A stretch of DNA of 37,167 nucleotides, taken from the IMG/VR virus record IMGVR_UViG_3300038701_003633, positions 1 through 37,167 of that record; one strand, 5' to 3'. Of this stretch, positions 13,674 to 20,377 are shown one piece after another (within the stretch, counting starts at the first letter, position 1; every line of letters starts with the position of its first letter). The notes beneath the pieces are model-generated. The model saw only the letters and a program-made list of their open reading frames with translations. It ran no database searches and was not told where the DNA came from. This stretch comes from a virus. The position numbers and the translations under genes were made by a program.

Positions 13674-13978
13674 CTGATCGCGCTGATACCCCGCAGGACG
13701 GATGGCTTCTGATGAAGCGCGGGCTCTACTGGAGGCCGGGCGGGCATGGCTATACCGGCGTCAAGTCGCAGGCCGGGCGGTGGTCGCGCGCAAAGGCGGT
13801 GGAGATCTGCCGGAACGGCGACTCCACGCGGATCCACGAGAGCGAAGCGAAACCCTACGCCCCGTCCTGCTGTCACGACATCCGCAGCCGCGACATGGAG
13901 CGCATCCGGCTGGCCGAAAAGGCCCGGCAAGAATTGGCGGACCACATAGCCGAATGGATACTGGAGCAAGCGATATGA
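13670..13978 (+). CDS. Hypothetical phage protein
   Basis: The 102-residue product has GLYWRPGGHGYTGVKSQAG and a later PSCCHDIRSRDMERIRLAEK; the middle looks beta-rich and the end is one long helix (about 70-100). The double Cys and His near residue 67 could be a metal site but are not enough to claim one. ATGA overlaps on both sides place it firmly in the operon. Similar small proteins occur in other phages of Proteobacteria; function unknown. Confidence 0.7.
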   Translation: MTDRADTPQDGWLLMKRGLYWRPGGHGYTGVKSQAGRWSRAKAVEICRNGDSTRIHESEAKPYAPSCCHDIRSRDMERIRLAEKARQELADHIAEWILEQAI

Positions 13979-14346
13979 GCGATGTCCCGAAACGCATCCA
14001 GCTGAGCCGAAAGAAGGGATGGCGCCTACCCGCCAACGCGGTCAATGTCGCCCGCCCCACGATATTCGGAAACCCCTTCATTCATCCCGACGCAGCGCAG
14101 GCCGTCGAAGCCTATCGGCTGCACTGCTCGAAGCAGGGCACCAAATCCTTCAGCCTCGAGCCGGGCGGGCTTCAATTTGCGCCGCGAATTCATCAGCACT
14201 CCACGCATTGGGCGTGGTCTGAATGGCTGCACGAGGAGGGCCTGGACAAGATCAGAGGAAAGGACCTGGCCTGCTGGTGCCCGCTCGATGCGCCATGCCA
14301 CGCCGATGTTTTGCTGGAACTGGCTAACGGGGAGGACCCGGCATGA
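13975..14346 (+). CDS. DUF4326 family protein
   Basis: The 123-residue product follows the DUF4326 pattern closely: KRIQLSRKKGWRLPANAVNV, RPTIFGNPF in the N-terminal half, and KDLACWCPLDAPCHADVLLE at the C-terminus with three Cys and a His. The family is common in phages and in some bacterial genomes; its biochemical function is not known to me. The conserved RPT.fGNPF and CWCpl..pCHaDvLL motifs look like an active or metal site. It sits close to a DUF4031 gene here, as often in phages. The start is the ATGA overlap with the upstream gene. Confidence 0.85.
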   Translation: MSDVPKRIQLSRKKGWRLPANAVNVARPTIFGNPFIHPDAAQAVEAYRLHCSKQGTKSFSLEPGGLQFAPRIHQHSTHWAWSEWLHEEGLDKIRGKDLACWCPLDAPCHADVLLELANGEDPA

Positions 14347-14768
14347 AGTTTCTCGTGTTTTCAGATGGCCATCATCAAGCGGTTTTTGATGTGCTTAACC
14401 GCATCTTCCATTCGCTGGATTTAGAGCCGATGCCGCCCGCCATGTTGCAGCGCGTGGTTAGGATCGCGGCGTGGCCGCAGATGTGCGATCATCGCGGCCT
14501 GGTCAAAGGTGATTGGTGCATCTGGACCTTCCGGCGCATGCAATGGCGCAATTCGTGGGCCGTGCTGGATGGTGAAATGCGGATGGCCTGTGAACGCCAT
14601 GCGATCGATGCCGAGACTGTCCGCGATCTCGATTTGCTGGATGACTTCATTCTTTTGAAGGGCATTTGGGAGGTCGATGATTCCACCCAGGCCCATTTCC
14701 GCACCCTGTATGCGCTGGCGCTGAAAGCACACCGCAAGCGCGAATTAGCGGGAGGCGGTGGCGCATGA
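14343..14768 (+). CDS. Hypothetical protein
   Basis: This 141-residue protein begins MKFLVFSDGHHQAVFDVLNR, superficially like a metallophosphatase start (DGHH), but the downstream metal-binding motifs (GDxxD, GNH) are missing, so I do not call it one. A Trp-rich middle (GDWCIWTFRRMQWRNSW) and a helical end ending in a Gly run follow. It lies between the DUF4326 and DUF4031 genes with ATGA overlaps at both ends. Confidence 0.65.
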   Translation: MKFLVFSDGHHQAVFDVLNRIFHSLDLEPMPPAMLQRVVRIAAWPQMCDHRGLVKGDWCIWTFRRMQWRNSWAVLDGEMRMACERHAIDAETVRDLDLLDDFILLKGIWEVDDSTQAHFRTLYALALKAHRKRELAGGGGA

Positions 14769-15223
14769 TCTATATCGACAGCGCCACCCACCGGCTGGGC
14801 CGGATGAAGATGTCTCACATGACAGCCGACACGCTCGAGGAATTGCCGCGTTGCGCCGATGCGCTCGGCCTGCGGCGGGACTGGTTTCAGGGCCCGCCGA
14901 AACACCGGCACGCCCATTTCGATCTGTGCCAGGCCCGGCGCAAATGCCTGCTGGCCAGCGACCAGGACGTTGAAGTCGTCAACAGCCGCGAGCTGGCCAT
15001 CCGCGCGCAATATCTCGCGCTCGAGATCAAGGGCGGGCGGCAGGAAGACGTGGAAGCCGCGATCGAGCGCGGCGATACCGAGATCCGGTGGCCTCCGCGA
15101 GGCGTGTTCTGCTTTCACTGCGGCCAGACCTTCATGACGCCCCGAACCGCACAGGCGCATTTCGGCGAAGCGCCGGATGGCGGCTCGGCGTGCCTCACCG
15201 CAGCCATGGACTCGCGCTCATAA
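14765..15223 (+). CDS. DUF4031 family protein with C-terminal zinc-finger-like segment
   Basis: In this 152-residue protein, the first about 75 residues match DUF4031: MIYIDSATHRLGRMKMSHMT, ADTLEELPRCADALGLRRDW, HAHFDLCQARRKCLL. DUF4031 proteins are phage- and bacteria-encoded with no proven activity that I know. A helical linker with RQEDVEAAIERGD follows, then a C2H2-like finger at about 118-133 (FCFHCGQTF ... AQAHFG). The finger extension is unusual relative to the short family form and may bind nucleic acid or be a fused small zinc protein. Confidence 0.75.
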   Translation: MIYIDSATHRLGRMKMSHMTADTLEELPRCADALGLRRDWFQGPPKHRHAHFDLCQARRKCLLASDQDVEVVNSRELAIRAQYLALEIKGGRQEDVEAAIERGDTEIRWPPRGVFCFHCGQTFMTPRTAQAHFGEAPDGGSACLTAAMDSRS

Positions 15224-15393
15224 CCAGCCGCACCGCCTCCTCCCCGCCATCGCGCGCCACGCCTGTTCCGGCCGGAACGGACGGGACCGGCTTGCTGCCG
15301 GCCGAAGAACGCCTCATTGTGGCGCTCGCAGAATCGCTGGCGCGGCGCGACCATGAGGCCGCGCTGCAGCGGAACCGGAAGGGCAGGTCATGA
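15190..15393 (+). CDS. Small hypothetical protein, start uncertain
   Basis: The frame ends with the helix AEERLIVALAESLARRDHEA and its stop overlaps the next ATG (ATGA), which supports translation. There is no good ATG: a GTG at 15190, inside the end of the DUF4031 gene, gives 67 residues, and a TTG at 15292 gives about 33. The Pro/Ala/Thr-rich first half looks like a linker. No function recognised. Confidence 0.45.
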   Translation: MPHRSHGLALITSRTASSPPSRATPVPAGTDGTGLLPAEERLIVALAESLARRDHEAALQRNRKGRS

Positions 15394-15692
15394 CGGATAA
15401 CGGATTCTCTTTGTCGCCGACCATGCTGGCCGCCCAACGTCTTAAAGATTGGCCGGGCGCTGTCGGGAAATTCATTGTCATGGTCCAGAACCGCCGATCA
15501 CGGCTTGAGGATCGATTCCTCAGCCGGGAACTGGCCGGACCGCCCCGCCTGGTCGGAAACTTTCTGGTCTGGCCCGGCGTCTGGCGGGACGGGAAAGCCA
15601 ACCCTTACGCCACACAGATGGGCAATCTGATCCCGGCCGACCGGGATGAACAGTTATGGCCGCCATTGACCGCCGCCAGACCACAGCCATGA
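15390..15692 (+). CDS. Hypothetical protein upstream of the recombinase
   Basis: The 100-residue product contains KDWPGAVGKFIVMVQNRRSR and PRLVGNFLVWPGVWRDGKA, probably a compact alpha/beta fold, with no Cys motif or membrane segment. It overlaps the recombinase start by ATGA, so it is translated with it. Large serine integrases can use a recombination directionality factor encoded nearby; this gene or the two before it are candidates by position only. Confidence 0.6.
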   Translation: MTDNGFSLSPTMLAAQRLKDWPGAVGKFIVMVQNRRSRLEDRFLSRELAGPPRLVGNFLVWPGVWRDGKANPYATQMGNLIPADRDEQLWPPLTAARPQP

Positions 15693-17341
15693 CCACCGCC
15701 ATCTATGCCCGCTTTTCCTCGAGCCTGCAGACCGATGTCTCGATCGAGGACCAGATCCGCTCCGGGCAGGCTCTGGCGGCGCGCCACGCTCTGGGCCCGT
15801 GCGAGATCTACACCGACGCCGCCCTGTCCGGTGCGTCCATGGCCAACCGGCCGGGCCTGCTGGCCCTGCTGGCAGCGGTCGAGGCCGGGCGCATCACCAC
15901 CATCATCACCGAAGCGCTCGACCGTCTCTCCCGCGATCAGGCCGACACCGCCCTGATCTATCGCGCCTGCGCCACACGTGGCGCGCGAATCCTGACCGTC
16001 AGCGATGGCGAGATTGGCGATGACGCTGCCGGCATGATGCAGGTCGGGCTGCGCGGCGTGATGAACGCCATGTTCCTGAAGGACCTCGCCGTGAAAACCC
16101 ATCGCGGCCTCGCCGGCGTGGTGGCGTCCGGCCGACATGCCGGGCCGCCGCCCTATGGCTACCGGCTGCGCTGTGGCGGTGCGCCGGGCGAGCTCGAGAT
16201 CGACCCGGTCACATCGGCGGTTGTTGCCCGGATCTGGCAGGATTATGCCGATGGCCTGTCGCCGAAGCAGATTGCCCACGCCCTGAACGCCGAAGGCGTG
16301 AACGGCCCCAGGGGCGGTCCGTGGCGCAACTCCACCATTTTCGGCCAGCCCAGGCGCGGCAATGGCATCTTGCAGAACCCGCTCTATCGCGGCACCCGCG
16401 TCTGGAACCGCAACCGCAAGGTCAAGGATCCGGCGACCGGCAAGGCGCGCATGGTGGCCCGGCCGGAATCGGAATGGATCAGTGTCCCTGCCCCGGAGCT
16501 CGCTTTTATCGGTGGCGCCCTGGCCGAGGCCGTCACAGCCCGGCTGGCGGGCACGGCGATCAATCGCCAGCCTCAGACCGCAAGGCGGCCCAAACGGCCC
16601 CTGTCGGGCCTGATGACGTGCGGGGCGTGCGGCGGGAGTATGGTGCTGGAAGGCTCGGGAGACTATCGCTATTACGCCTGCAGTGCCCGGCGCGAGACCG
16701 GCCTGTGTGCGGACCGCACGCGGATCCGCGCCGATCAGGCAGAGCAACGTGTGCTGGCCGCGCTGAAGGCCCGGCTGATGTCACCGGCGGCGGTGCGGCT
16801 GGCCGTCGAGACCTACCGGCAGGCACGGGCACGGCTGGCCCGGCAGGAAGGCCAGAGCCGGGCGGCCCTGGAACGCCGGATCACGGACGGCCGTGCGGCA
16901 ATATCGCGCCTGGTCACGGCGATCGAGACCGGGTCGGCCCCGGCCAGCGTGATGGCAAGGCTGCAGAAACTGGAAAGCGATGTGGGGGATTGGGAGGCCG
17001 AGCGCGACGCGCTGGCGCCGCCGGTCGTGACCGAGTTGCATCCGCAGGCCGGGCGGCGCTATGCGCAGCAGATCGAAGCCCTGCAGGACGCCGTGACGGA
17101 TCCGGCGGTGATGACACCGGCGGAACGCGCGCGCGCCATCGAGGCCATACAGAGCCTGATCGTCAGGATCACTGCGGCCACAAACGAAAAGAGCGGCGAA
17201 GTCGCCCTCACCGTGGAAGGAGACCTCGCCGCCCTGATACACAAAACGGAAGCCCCCGATCGAGGACTTCCGTTAACAGTGGGTGCGGGAGCCCGCGCCC
17301 TTCATAAACGGAAACGCGCCGACGTCTGCTTTGCAGCGTGA
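15689..17341 (+). CDS. Large serine recombinase (phage integrase)
   Basis: This 550-residue protein has, in order: a resolvase-like catalytic domain (1-150: IYARFSSS with catalytic Ser10, SIEDQ, then EALDRLSRDQADTALIY and the helix-E region); a recombinase domain (about 150-300: GPPPYGYRLR, PKQIAHALNAEGV); a zinc ribbon at about 308-345 (TCGACGGSM ... YYACSARRETGLC); and a C-terminal coiled-coil stretch (about 355-470) typical of large serine integrases. It would integrate the phage between attP and attB with no host factor. I prefer the start MTTAIYARFS because it overlaps the upstream stop (ATGA); a start 11 codons earlier exists. The last about 40 residues (GLPLTVGAGARALHKRKR) look unlike a folded domain. 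A hairpin AACGGAAG/CTTCCGTT near 17246-17275 lies within this tail. Confidence 0.9.
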   Translation: MTTAIYARFSSSLQTDVSIEDQIRSGQALAARHALGPCEIYTDAALSGASMANRPGLLALLAAVEAGRITTIITEALDRLSRDQADTALIYRACATRGARILTVSDGEIGDDAAGMMQVGLRGVMNAMFLKDLAVKTHRGLAGVVASGRHAGPPPYGYRLRCGGAPGELEIDPVTSAVVARIWQDYADGLSPKQIAHALNAEGVNGPRGGPWRNSTIFGQPRRGNGILQNPLYRGTRVWNRNRKVKDPATGKARMVARPESEWISVPAPELAFIGGALAEAVTARLAGTAINRQPQTARRPKRPLSGLMTCGACGGSMVLEGSGDYRYYACSARRETGLCADRTRIRADQAEQRVLAALKARLMSPAAVRLAVETYRQARARLARQEGQSRAALERRITDGRAAISRLVTAIETGSAPASVMARLQKLESDVGDWEAERDALAPPVVTELHPQAGRRYAQQIEALQDAVTDPAVMTPAERARAIEAIQSLIVRITAATNEKSGEVALTVEGDLAALIHKTEAPDRGLPLTVGAGARALHKRKRADVCFAA

Positions 17342-17364
17342 CACCTTCGCGCTATCCTTCTGAC

Positions 17365-17484
17365 ATGTCTGGGAAACCACGCCCTGCCCGCTGGTCGGGC
17401 TGCGCCTTCGCCGTGGCGGCCGCCGTCATCGGATTCCTGTACCTTTCGATCGCCGCCCCGCTCGGCTGGCTTCCCTTCCGGTGA
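17365..17484 (+). CDS. Very small single-pass membrane protein
   Basis: The 39-residue frame MSGKPRPARWSGCAFAVAAA continues through one hydrophobic helix (about 12-33) to a short end. It starts 23 bases after the recombinase stop. No strong Shine-Dalgarno is visible, so it is a candidate only. Small membrane peptides of this type occur in phage accessory regions. Confidence 0.4.
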   Translation: MSGKPRPARWSGCAFAVAAAVIGFLYLSIAAPLGWLPFR

Positions 17485-17565
17485 TCAGCGCCTCCAATGC
17501 CGGGATGGACTTGGCCACCAAAGAGCGCACATTCTCCCCGCGCCAAGATTCAGCGGAGGAAAGAT

Positions 17566-17913
17566 ATGTCGCTCGAGCTACTCGACCAAAAGCAATACGA
17601 TAGATGCCAGAGATGCGAGACTTATCTTGGATCAATGTCCGCGATGCGAGCCATCCTCGATCAACGAGGCGCCTCGACCGACAATATCGGATTGAACGTC
17701 AGCCCGACAAGCGTGGAGTTCGTTAGCCCGGTTCGACTGCGGCAGTATGTCTATGAACGTGAGGAAAAATTAGCGGCGAAACGGCGGCGGGACGAAAACC
17801 GCCGACGGCAGATCGAGACCGCCGCTATTGTCATCACGACGGCCATAACGACTACCGCCGGCAATCTCTTTGTCCAGTGGCTTGCCGCAGGTTGTCGAGT
17901 CCTTGACGCATGA
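17566..17913 (+). CDS. Hypothetical protein with C-terminal membrane helix
   Basis: The start MSLELLDQ is preceded by GGAGGAAAG, a strong site. The product has 115 residues: an N-terminal soluble part with a C-x2-C pair (RCQRCETYLGS), a charged helical stretch (REEKLAAKRRRDENRRRQ), then a hydrophobic helix AAIVITTAITTTAGNLFVQW near the C-terminus. This tail-anchored layout would place the protein on the cytoplasmic face of the inner membrane. It overlaps the next gene by ATGA. No family recognised. Confidence 0.65.
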   Translation: MSLELLDQKQYDRCQRCETYLGSMSAMRAILDQRGASTDNIGLNVSPTSVEFVSPVRLRQYVYEREEKLAAKRRRDENRRRQIETAAIVITTAITTTAGNLFVQWLAAGCRVLDA

Positions 17914-18125
17914 AAATGCTTGCTCAGCGCCTGACCTGCCGGCGATGCGGGCATAGCGTAGACCGGCCGGTGCCGCCGGTGCCGGATGACTGGACCGCGA
18001 CACGCTCGGAATGGGAGGTCAGAGAGACCGCCCGGCTCCGGCGCGGCGCACGGTGCCAGCGATGCCCGGCACGGACCGAGATCGAAATCGAATGTCTGTG
18101 GGAAGCGCCGCGACGGCCGCGCTAA
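17910..18125 (+). CDS. Small zinc-ribbon-like protein
   Basis: The 71-residue protein contains TCRRCGHSV near residue 10 and RCQRCPARTE near residue 49, two C-x2-C knuckles that would form a zinc ribbon, with a Trp-containing acidic stretch between them. It is the last gene of the rightward operon and starts at an ATGA overlap. Nucleic-acid or protein binding is likely by family analogy; the precise role is unknown. Confidence 0.65.
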   Translation: MKMLAQRLTCRRCGHSVDRPVPPVPDDWTATRSEWEVRETARLRRGARCQRCPARTEIEIECLWEAPRRPR

Positions 18126-18197
18126 CGGATGAAACGACATTAAGTCGCGTTGGCATGCGACTACACATTAACCGGATAATTGATCGAATTTTTTGCG
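18126..18197. other. Gap between convergent rightward and late operons
   Basis: This is an A+T-rich 72-bp gap. It holds an inverted repeat AGTCGC ... GCGACT (18143-18148 with 18157-18162) without a following T-run and a TTTTTT run at about 18190. It may be a weak bidirectional terminator; no attachment site can be recognised. Confidence 0.3.
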
Positions 18198-18533
18198 TTA
18201 TTCCCGCCCCGCATTCACCGCCGCCGCCTCTACCTGCGCGGCGCGGATATCGCTCTGCAGCGACAGGACCTGCGCGGTGCAGGTATTCCAGCCGCCCGCA
18301 TAGATACCGGCAGCCAGCTGCCAGCCATCGCGGCCGTCTATGCCCTCGATCGTCCAGGGCGGGGGCGGAGCCGGTGGCGCTTCAAGGCCCTTGGCCGGTG
18401 TCTGGGGCGCGATCGCGATTGTCTCCCGCACGTAGACCGTCTCCGGCTCCGGCCGGAAAGAGGCGCAGCCAGCGCTCGCGATCGCTGTCATCGTCATAGC
18501 CACAGAAAGGCTGGTCAGGCGTGTCAGGCGCAT
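18198..18533 (-). CDS. Outer-membrane spanin lipoprotein (Rz1-like)
   Basis: The 111-residue protein begins with a lipoprotein signal: basic MRLTRL, hydrophobic core and lipobox ASAGC, so Cys23 would be lipidated. The mature part has a Pro-rich stretch (PQTPAKGLEAPPAPPPPW), the hallmark of o-spanins, and a short helical tail. Its gene overlaps the 3' end of the i-spanin gene by about 150 bases in another frame, the common Rz/Rz1 arrangement. With the i-spanin it would fuse inner and outer membranes in the last lysis step. It is longer than lambda Rz1 (60 residues). Confidence 0.75.
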   Translation of the reverse strand: MRLTRLTSLSVAMTMTAIASAGCASFRPEPETVYVRETIAIAPQTPAKGLEAPPAPPPPWTIEGIDGRDGWQLAAGIYAGGWNTCTAQVLSLQSDIRAAQVEAAAVNAGRE

Positions 18534-18846
18534 TGTTCAGATCCTCCAGGAAACCGGCGAGCGCGGCTTCGCCCTGCCCGGCCGCGTTCAGAAACTGCGT
18601 GAAATTTTCCATCGCCGCTGTCGACAGCGTTGTGATGGCTTCGGCATGGCGTTCGGCGGCGTCGGCCCGGCCGCCCTCGCGTTCCACAGCCGCTTCCTGA
18701 AAGGCGATGATGTCATCCTTCAGATCGCTGCGCAGCGCGGCCTCCCGCAGATGCTGGACGGTCATGCCGCCGCTGAAGGCCAGCCCTGTCACCAGAGCGG
18801 CGCCCAGCCCGGTCAGCCAGAGGTTTTTGGTCAGGAGGCCGATCAC
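18382..18846 (-). CDS. Inner-membrane spanin (Rz-like)
   Basis: The GTG start at 18846 overlaps the stop of the upstream membrane gene (GTGA), giving 154 residues. The N-terminus has one transmembrane helix (about 5-28, LWLTGLGAALVTGLAFSGGM), then a long alpha-helical periplasmic domain (HLREAALRSDLKDDIIAFQE and AAERHAEAITTLSTAAMENF). This is the anchor plus coiled coil of i-spanins. The C-terminal third overlaps the lipoprotein gene and is more disordered. It is the last inner-membrane component of the lysis cassette. Confidence 0.75.
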   Translation of the reverse strand: MIGLLTKNLWLTGLGAALVTGLAFSGGMTVQHLREAALRSDLKDDIIAFQEAAVEREGGRADAAERHAEAITTLSTAAMENFTQFLNAAGQGEAALAGFLEDLNNAPDTPDQPFCGYDDDSDRERWLRLFPAGAGDGLRAGDNRDRAPDTGQGP

Positions 18847-19004
18847 GCCACAAACGCCCAGATGATCGCGGCCAGGACCGCCACGCCGCCGGACACCATC
18901 ATGAGGGTCGGCCAGCGCGAGAACCACCATGCCGGGCGGCGCGACAGAATATAGCCGAAGACCAGCAGGACCAGGCCCAGCAGGAAAGTCGTAAAGGGGG
19001 TCAT
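18843..19004 (-). CDS. Small two-helix membrane protein of the lysis cassette
   Basis: The 53-residue frame has AGGAGG before the ATG. MTPFTTFLLGLVLLVFGYIL forms a first helix, then a basic/Trp-rich turn (SRRPAWWFSRWP), then a second helix VSGGVAVLAAIIWAFVA. It lies between endolysin and spanin genes with an overlap to the latter. Size and place fit a class II holin or antiholin, though the two larger membrane proteins at 19562-20368 are also candidates. Confidence 0.65.
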   Translation of the reverse strand: MTPFTTFLLGLVLLVFGYILSRRPAWWFSRWPTLMMVSGGVAVLAAIIWAFVA

Positions 19005-19029
19005 GCCCGCCTCCTGTTGTTGTTTGCAG

Positions 19030-19575
19030 TCAGAGTTGCGTGACGCCGGAGGGACGCCGGTTCACCTCGTCCAGACCCGACGCCAGCGTGTCCATCAGGC
19101 GGCGCGACCAGCCCAGCCCGAACGTGGTGAACGTGGAGAGCCGCCCATAGAAGCGCATCCGCCGCGCCGCATATTCAAGCAGCAGGGCGCGCGGATCGGC
19201 CCCGGCGACAGCGGCGCGGGTGACCGGCCCCACCTTGCCGTCATCGGCAATGTTCAGCGCCTGCTGCAGGAACATCACCGCCCGGCCCGGGCCGTGATTG
19301 ACCGTGGCGTCAAACACCATCAGCGACACACCGTCCGGCCAGTCATCACAGCTGGCCGCATTCCAGTAGCGCGCCTCATAGATTTGCGCGGCGGCCTCAC
19401 GGCTCAGCGTGCGGACATCCTCGATCGTCGCGCTGCGCGCCATCCAGTCGGTCAGCGTACCAATGGTGATGCCCATATTGGTGGCCCCGCCGGGATCCCC
19501 GGGATGGTTCACAAATCCGCCCTCATGGCGCAGGACGTGCGCCAGGGCCGCGTCGAAGGGTTTAGACTGCGTCAT
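19030..19575 (-). CDS. Endolysin, GH108-family muramidase
   Basis: The start MTQSKPF has GGGAGG upstream and overlaps the preceding gene by 14 bases; the product has 181 residues. The N-terminal catalytic domain (glycosyl hydrolase 108 type) shows RHEGGFVNHPGDPGGATNMG with probable catalytic Glu18 and the usual following Asp/Thr, then YWNAASCDDWPDGV. A C-terminal peptidoglycan-binding-3-like segment follows (FDATVNHGPGRAVMFLQQAL, DDGKVGPVTRAAV). There is no signal peptide, so it needs a holin for export. It cleaves the glycan backbone of peptidoglycan during lysis. Confidence 0.9.
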   Translation of the reverse strand: MTQSKPFDAALAHVLRHEGGFVNHPGDPGGATNMGITIGTLTDWMARSATIEDVRTLSREAAAQIYEARYWNAASCDDWPDGVSLMVFDATVNHGPGRAVMFLQQALNIADDGKVGPVTRAAVAGADPRALLLEYAARRMRFYGRLSTFTTFGLGWSRRLMDTLASGLDEVNRRPSGVTQL

Positions 19576-19939
19576 CACTGCCTCCCTCGCTATTGCCCCG
19601 CCCCGACATGGTGCGGCGCGCCTTCGAGAACTCCTCGATCGCCTCGGACAGGGTCTTGCCCTGCATCTTGGCCACCGTGACCGGGCCGGTGACGACACCG
19701 AGGAGAACCGCGATAATGTCGAGGCCCGCCGGCAGGCCGGACCAGCGTGCCGCCACGCCCAGCAGGATGCCGAAGATGAGCGCGGCCCCGCCATAGCTGA
19801 TGCGGCGCTGCAGGCCCGGAATGGCCAGCACGGCGCCGACCACGCCCATCAGGCTGATGACGGACAGATCTATGGCATCGACAAAGAGCTGGCGGAGATT
19901 GGCAAACAGGTCGGGGTGCGGAGGTGGAATCTCGGCCAT
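19562..19939 (-). CDS. Putative holin
   Basis: This 125-residue protein has an N-terminal cytoplasmic segment (about 20 residues) and probable membrane helices at about 24-43, 50-67 and 72-90 (VISLMGVVGAVLAIPGL, ISYGGAALIFGILLGVAARW, LDIIAVLLGVVTGPVTVAKM). A charged C-terminus with KTLSEAIEEFSKARR follows. It lies directly upstream of the endolysin gene with overlapping ends. Three helices plus a charged tail fit a class I holin; the family was not recognised by sequence. Confidence 0.65.
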   Translation of the reverse strand: MAEIPPPHPDLFANLRQLFVDAIDLSVISLMGVVGAVLAIPGLQRRISYGGAALIFGILLGVAARWSGLPAGLDIIAVLLGVVTGPVTVAKMQGKTLSEAIEEFSKARRTMSGRGNSEGGSDDAV

Positions 19940-20368
19940 TTACTCGCCCTTCTTCGTGGCTGGGAAAAGCAATGCGATGCCGCAATGCAGAATGATGAGG
20001 GCGGAGCCGGTAATGCCATGCGTCACGCCCTGCTGAAGACCCTGGGCATAACCCAGCTTGCGCCAGTCATAGCCGGTCAGGAAATCGAGGGTGGCCAGAG
20101 CTCCGAACAGGCATCCGACCGCAGTGCCGAACACACCGAGCGCGAGAAAGTCGCGAGCGTGCCAGCCCGCCGCCGAGCGCTGTCGGCCGAACAGCCAGCG
20201 CGTGGTGTCGAGTATCAGGCATAGCGGAAAGGCCGGCGTCTCATCGTGCCGCCTATAGGCGCAGCGCAGCGCTCTCGCGCCGGCCAGGGCCGCCATCAAA
20301 TAGGCCAGAAGCGCCCAGCCATGCGCGAACAGATTCGCCCAGCCGGTAGGCGTGACCGGTAGGTCCAT
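19940..20368 (-). CDS. Multi-pass membrane protein upstream of the holin
   Basis: The 142-residue protein has about three or four hydrophobic stretches: WALLAYLMAALAGARAL, FPLCLILDTTRWLF, LALGVFGTAVGCLFGALATL and TGSALIILHCGIALLF. It is encoded between the gpJ-like gene and the holin-like gene, nine bases downstream of neither terminator nor promoter, so it belongs to the late transcript. It could be a second holin or antiholin, or a membrane protein of unknown role. No family recognised. Confidence 0.6.
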   Translation of the reverse strand: MDLPVTPTGWANLFAHGWALLAYLMAALAGARALRCAYRRHDETPAFPLCLILDTTRWLFGRQRSAAGWHARDFLALGVFGTAVGCLFGALATLDFLTGYDWRKLGYAQGLQQGVTHGITGSALIILHCGIALLFPATKKGE

Positions 20369-20377
20369 GAATGTCTC

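Noticed and set aside
14343-14400. Metallophosphatase start (SDGHH)
   Set aside because: The further metal-binding motifs of the family are missing in the rest of the protein.
17246-17330. tRNA 3'-end-like attP in the end of the recombinase gene
   Set aside because: A GTGCGGGAGCC stretch looks at first like a reversed tRNA acceptor end, but no T-arm consensus follows on either strand, and large serine integrases do not usually target tRNA genes.
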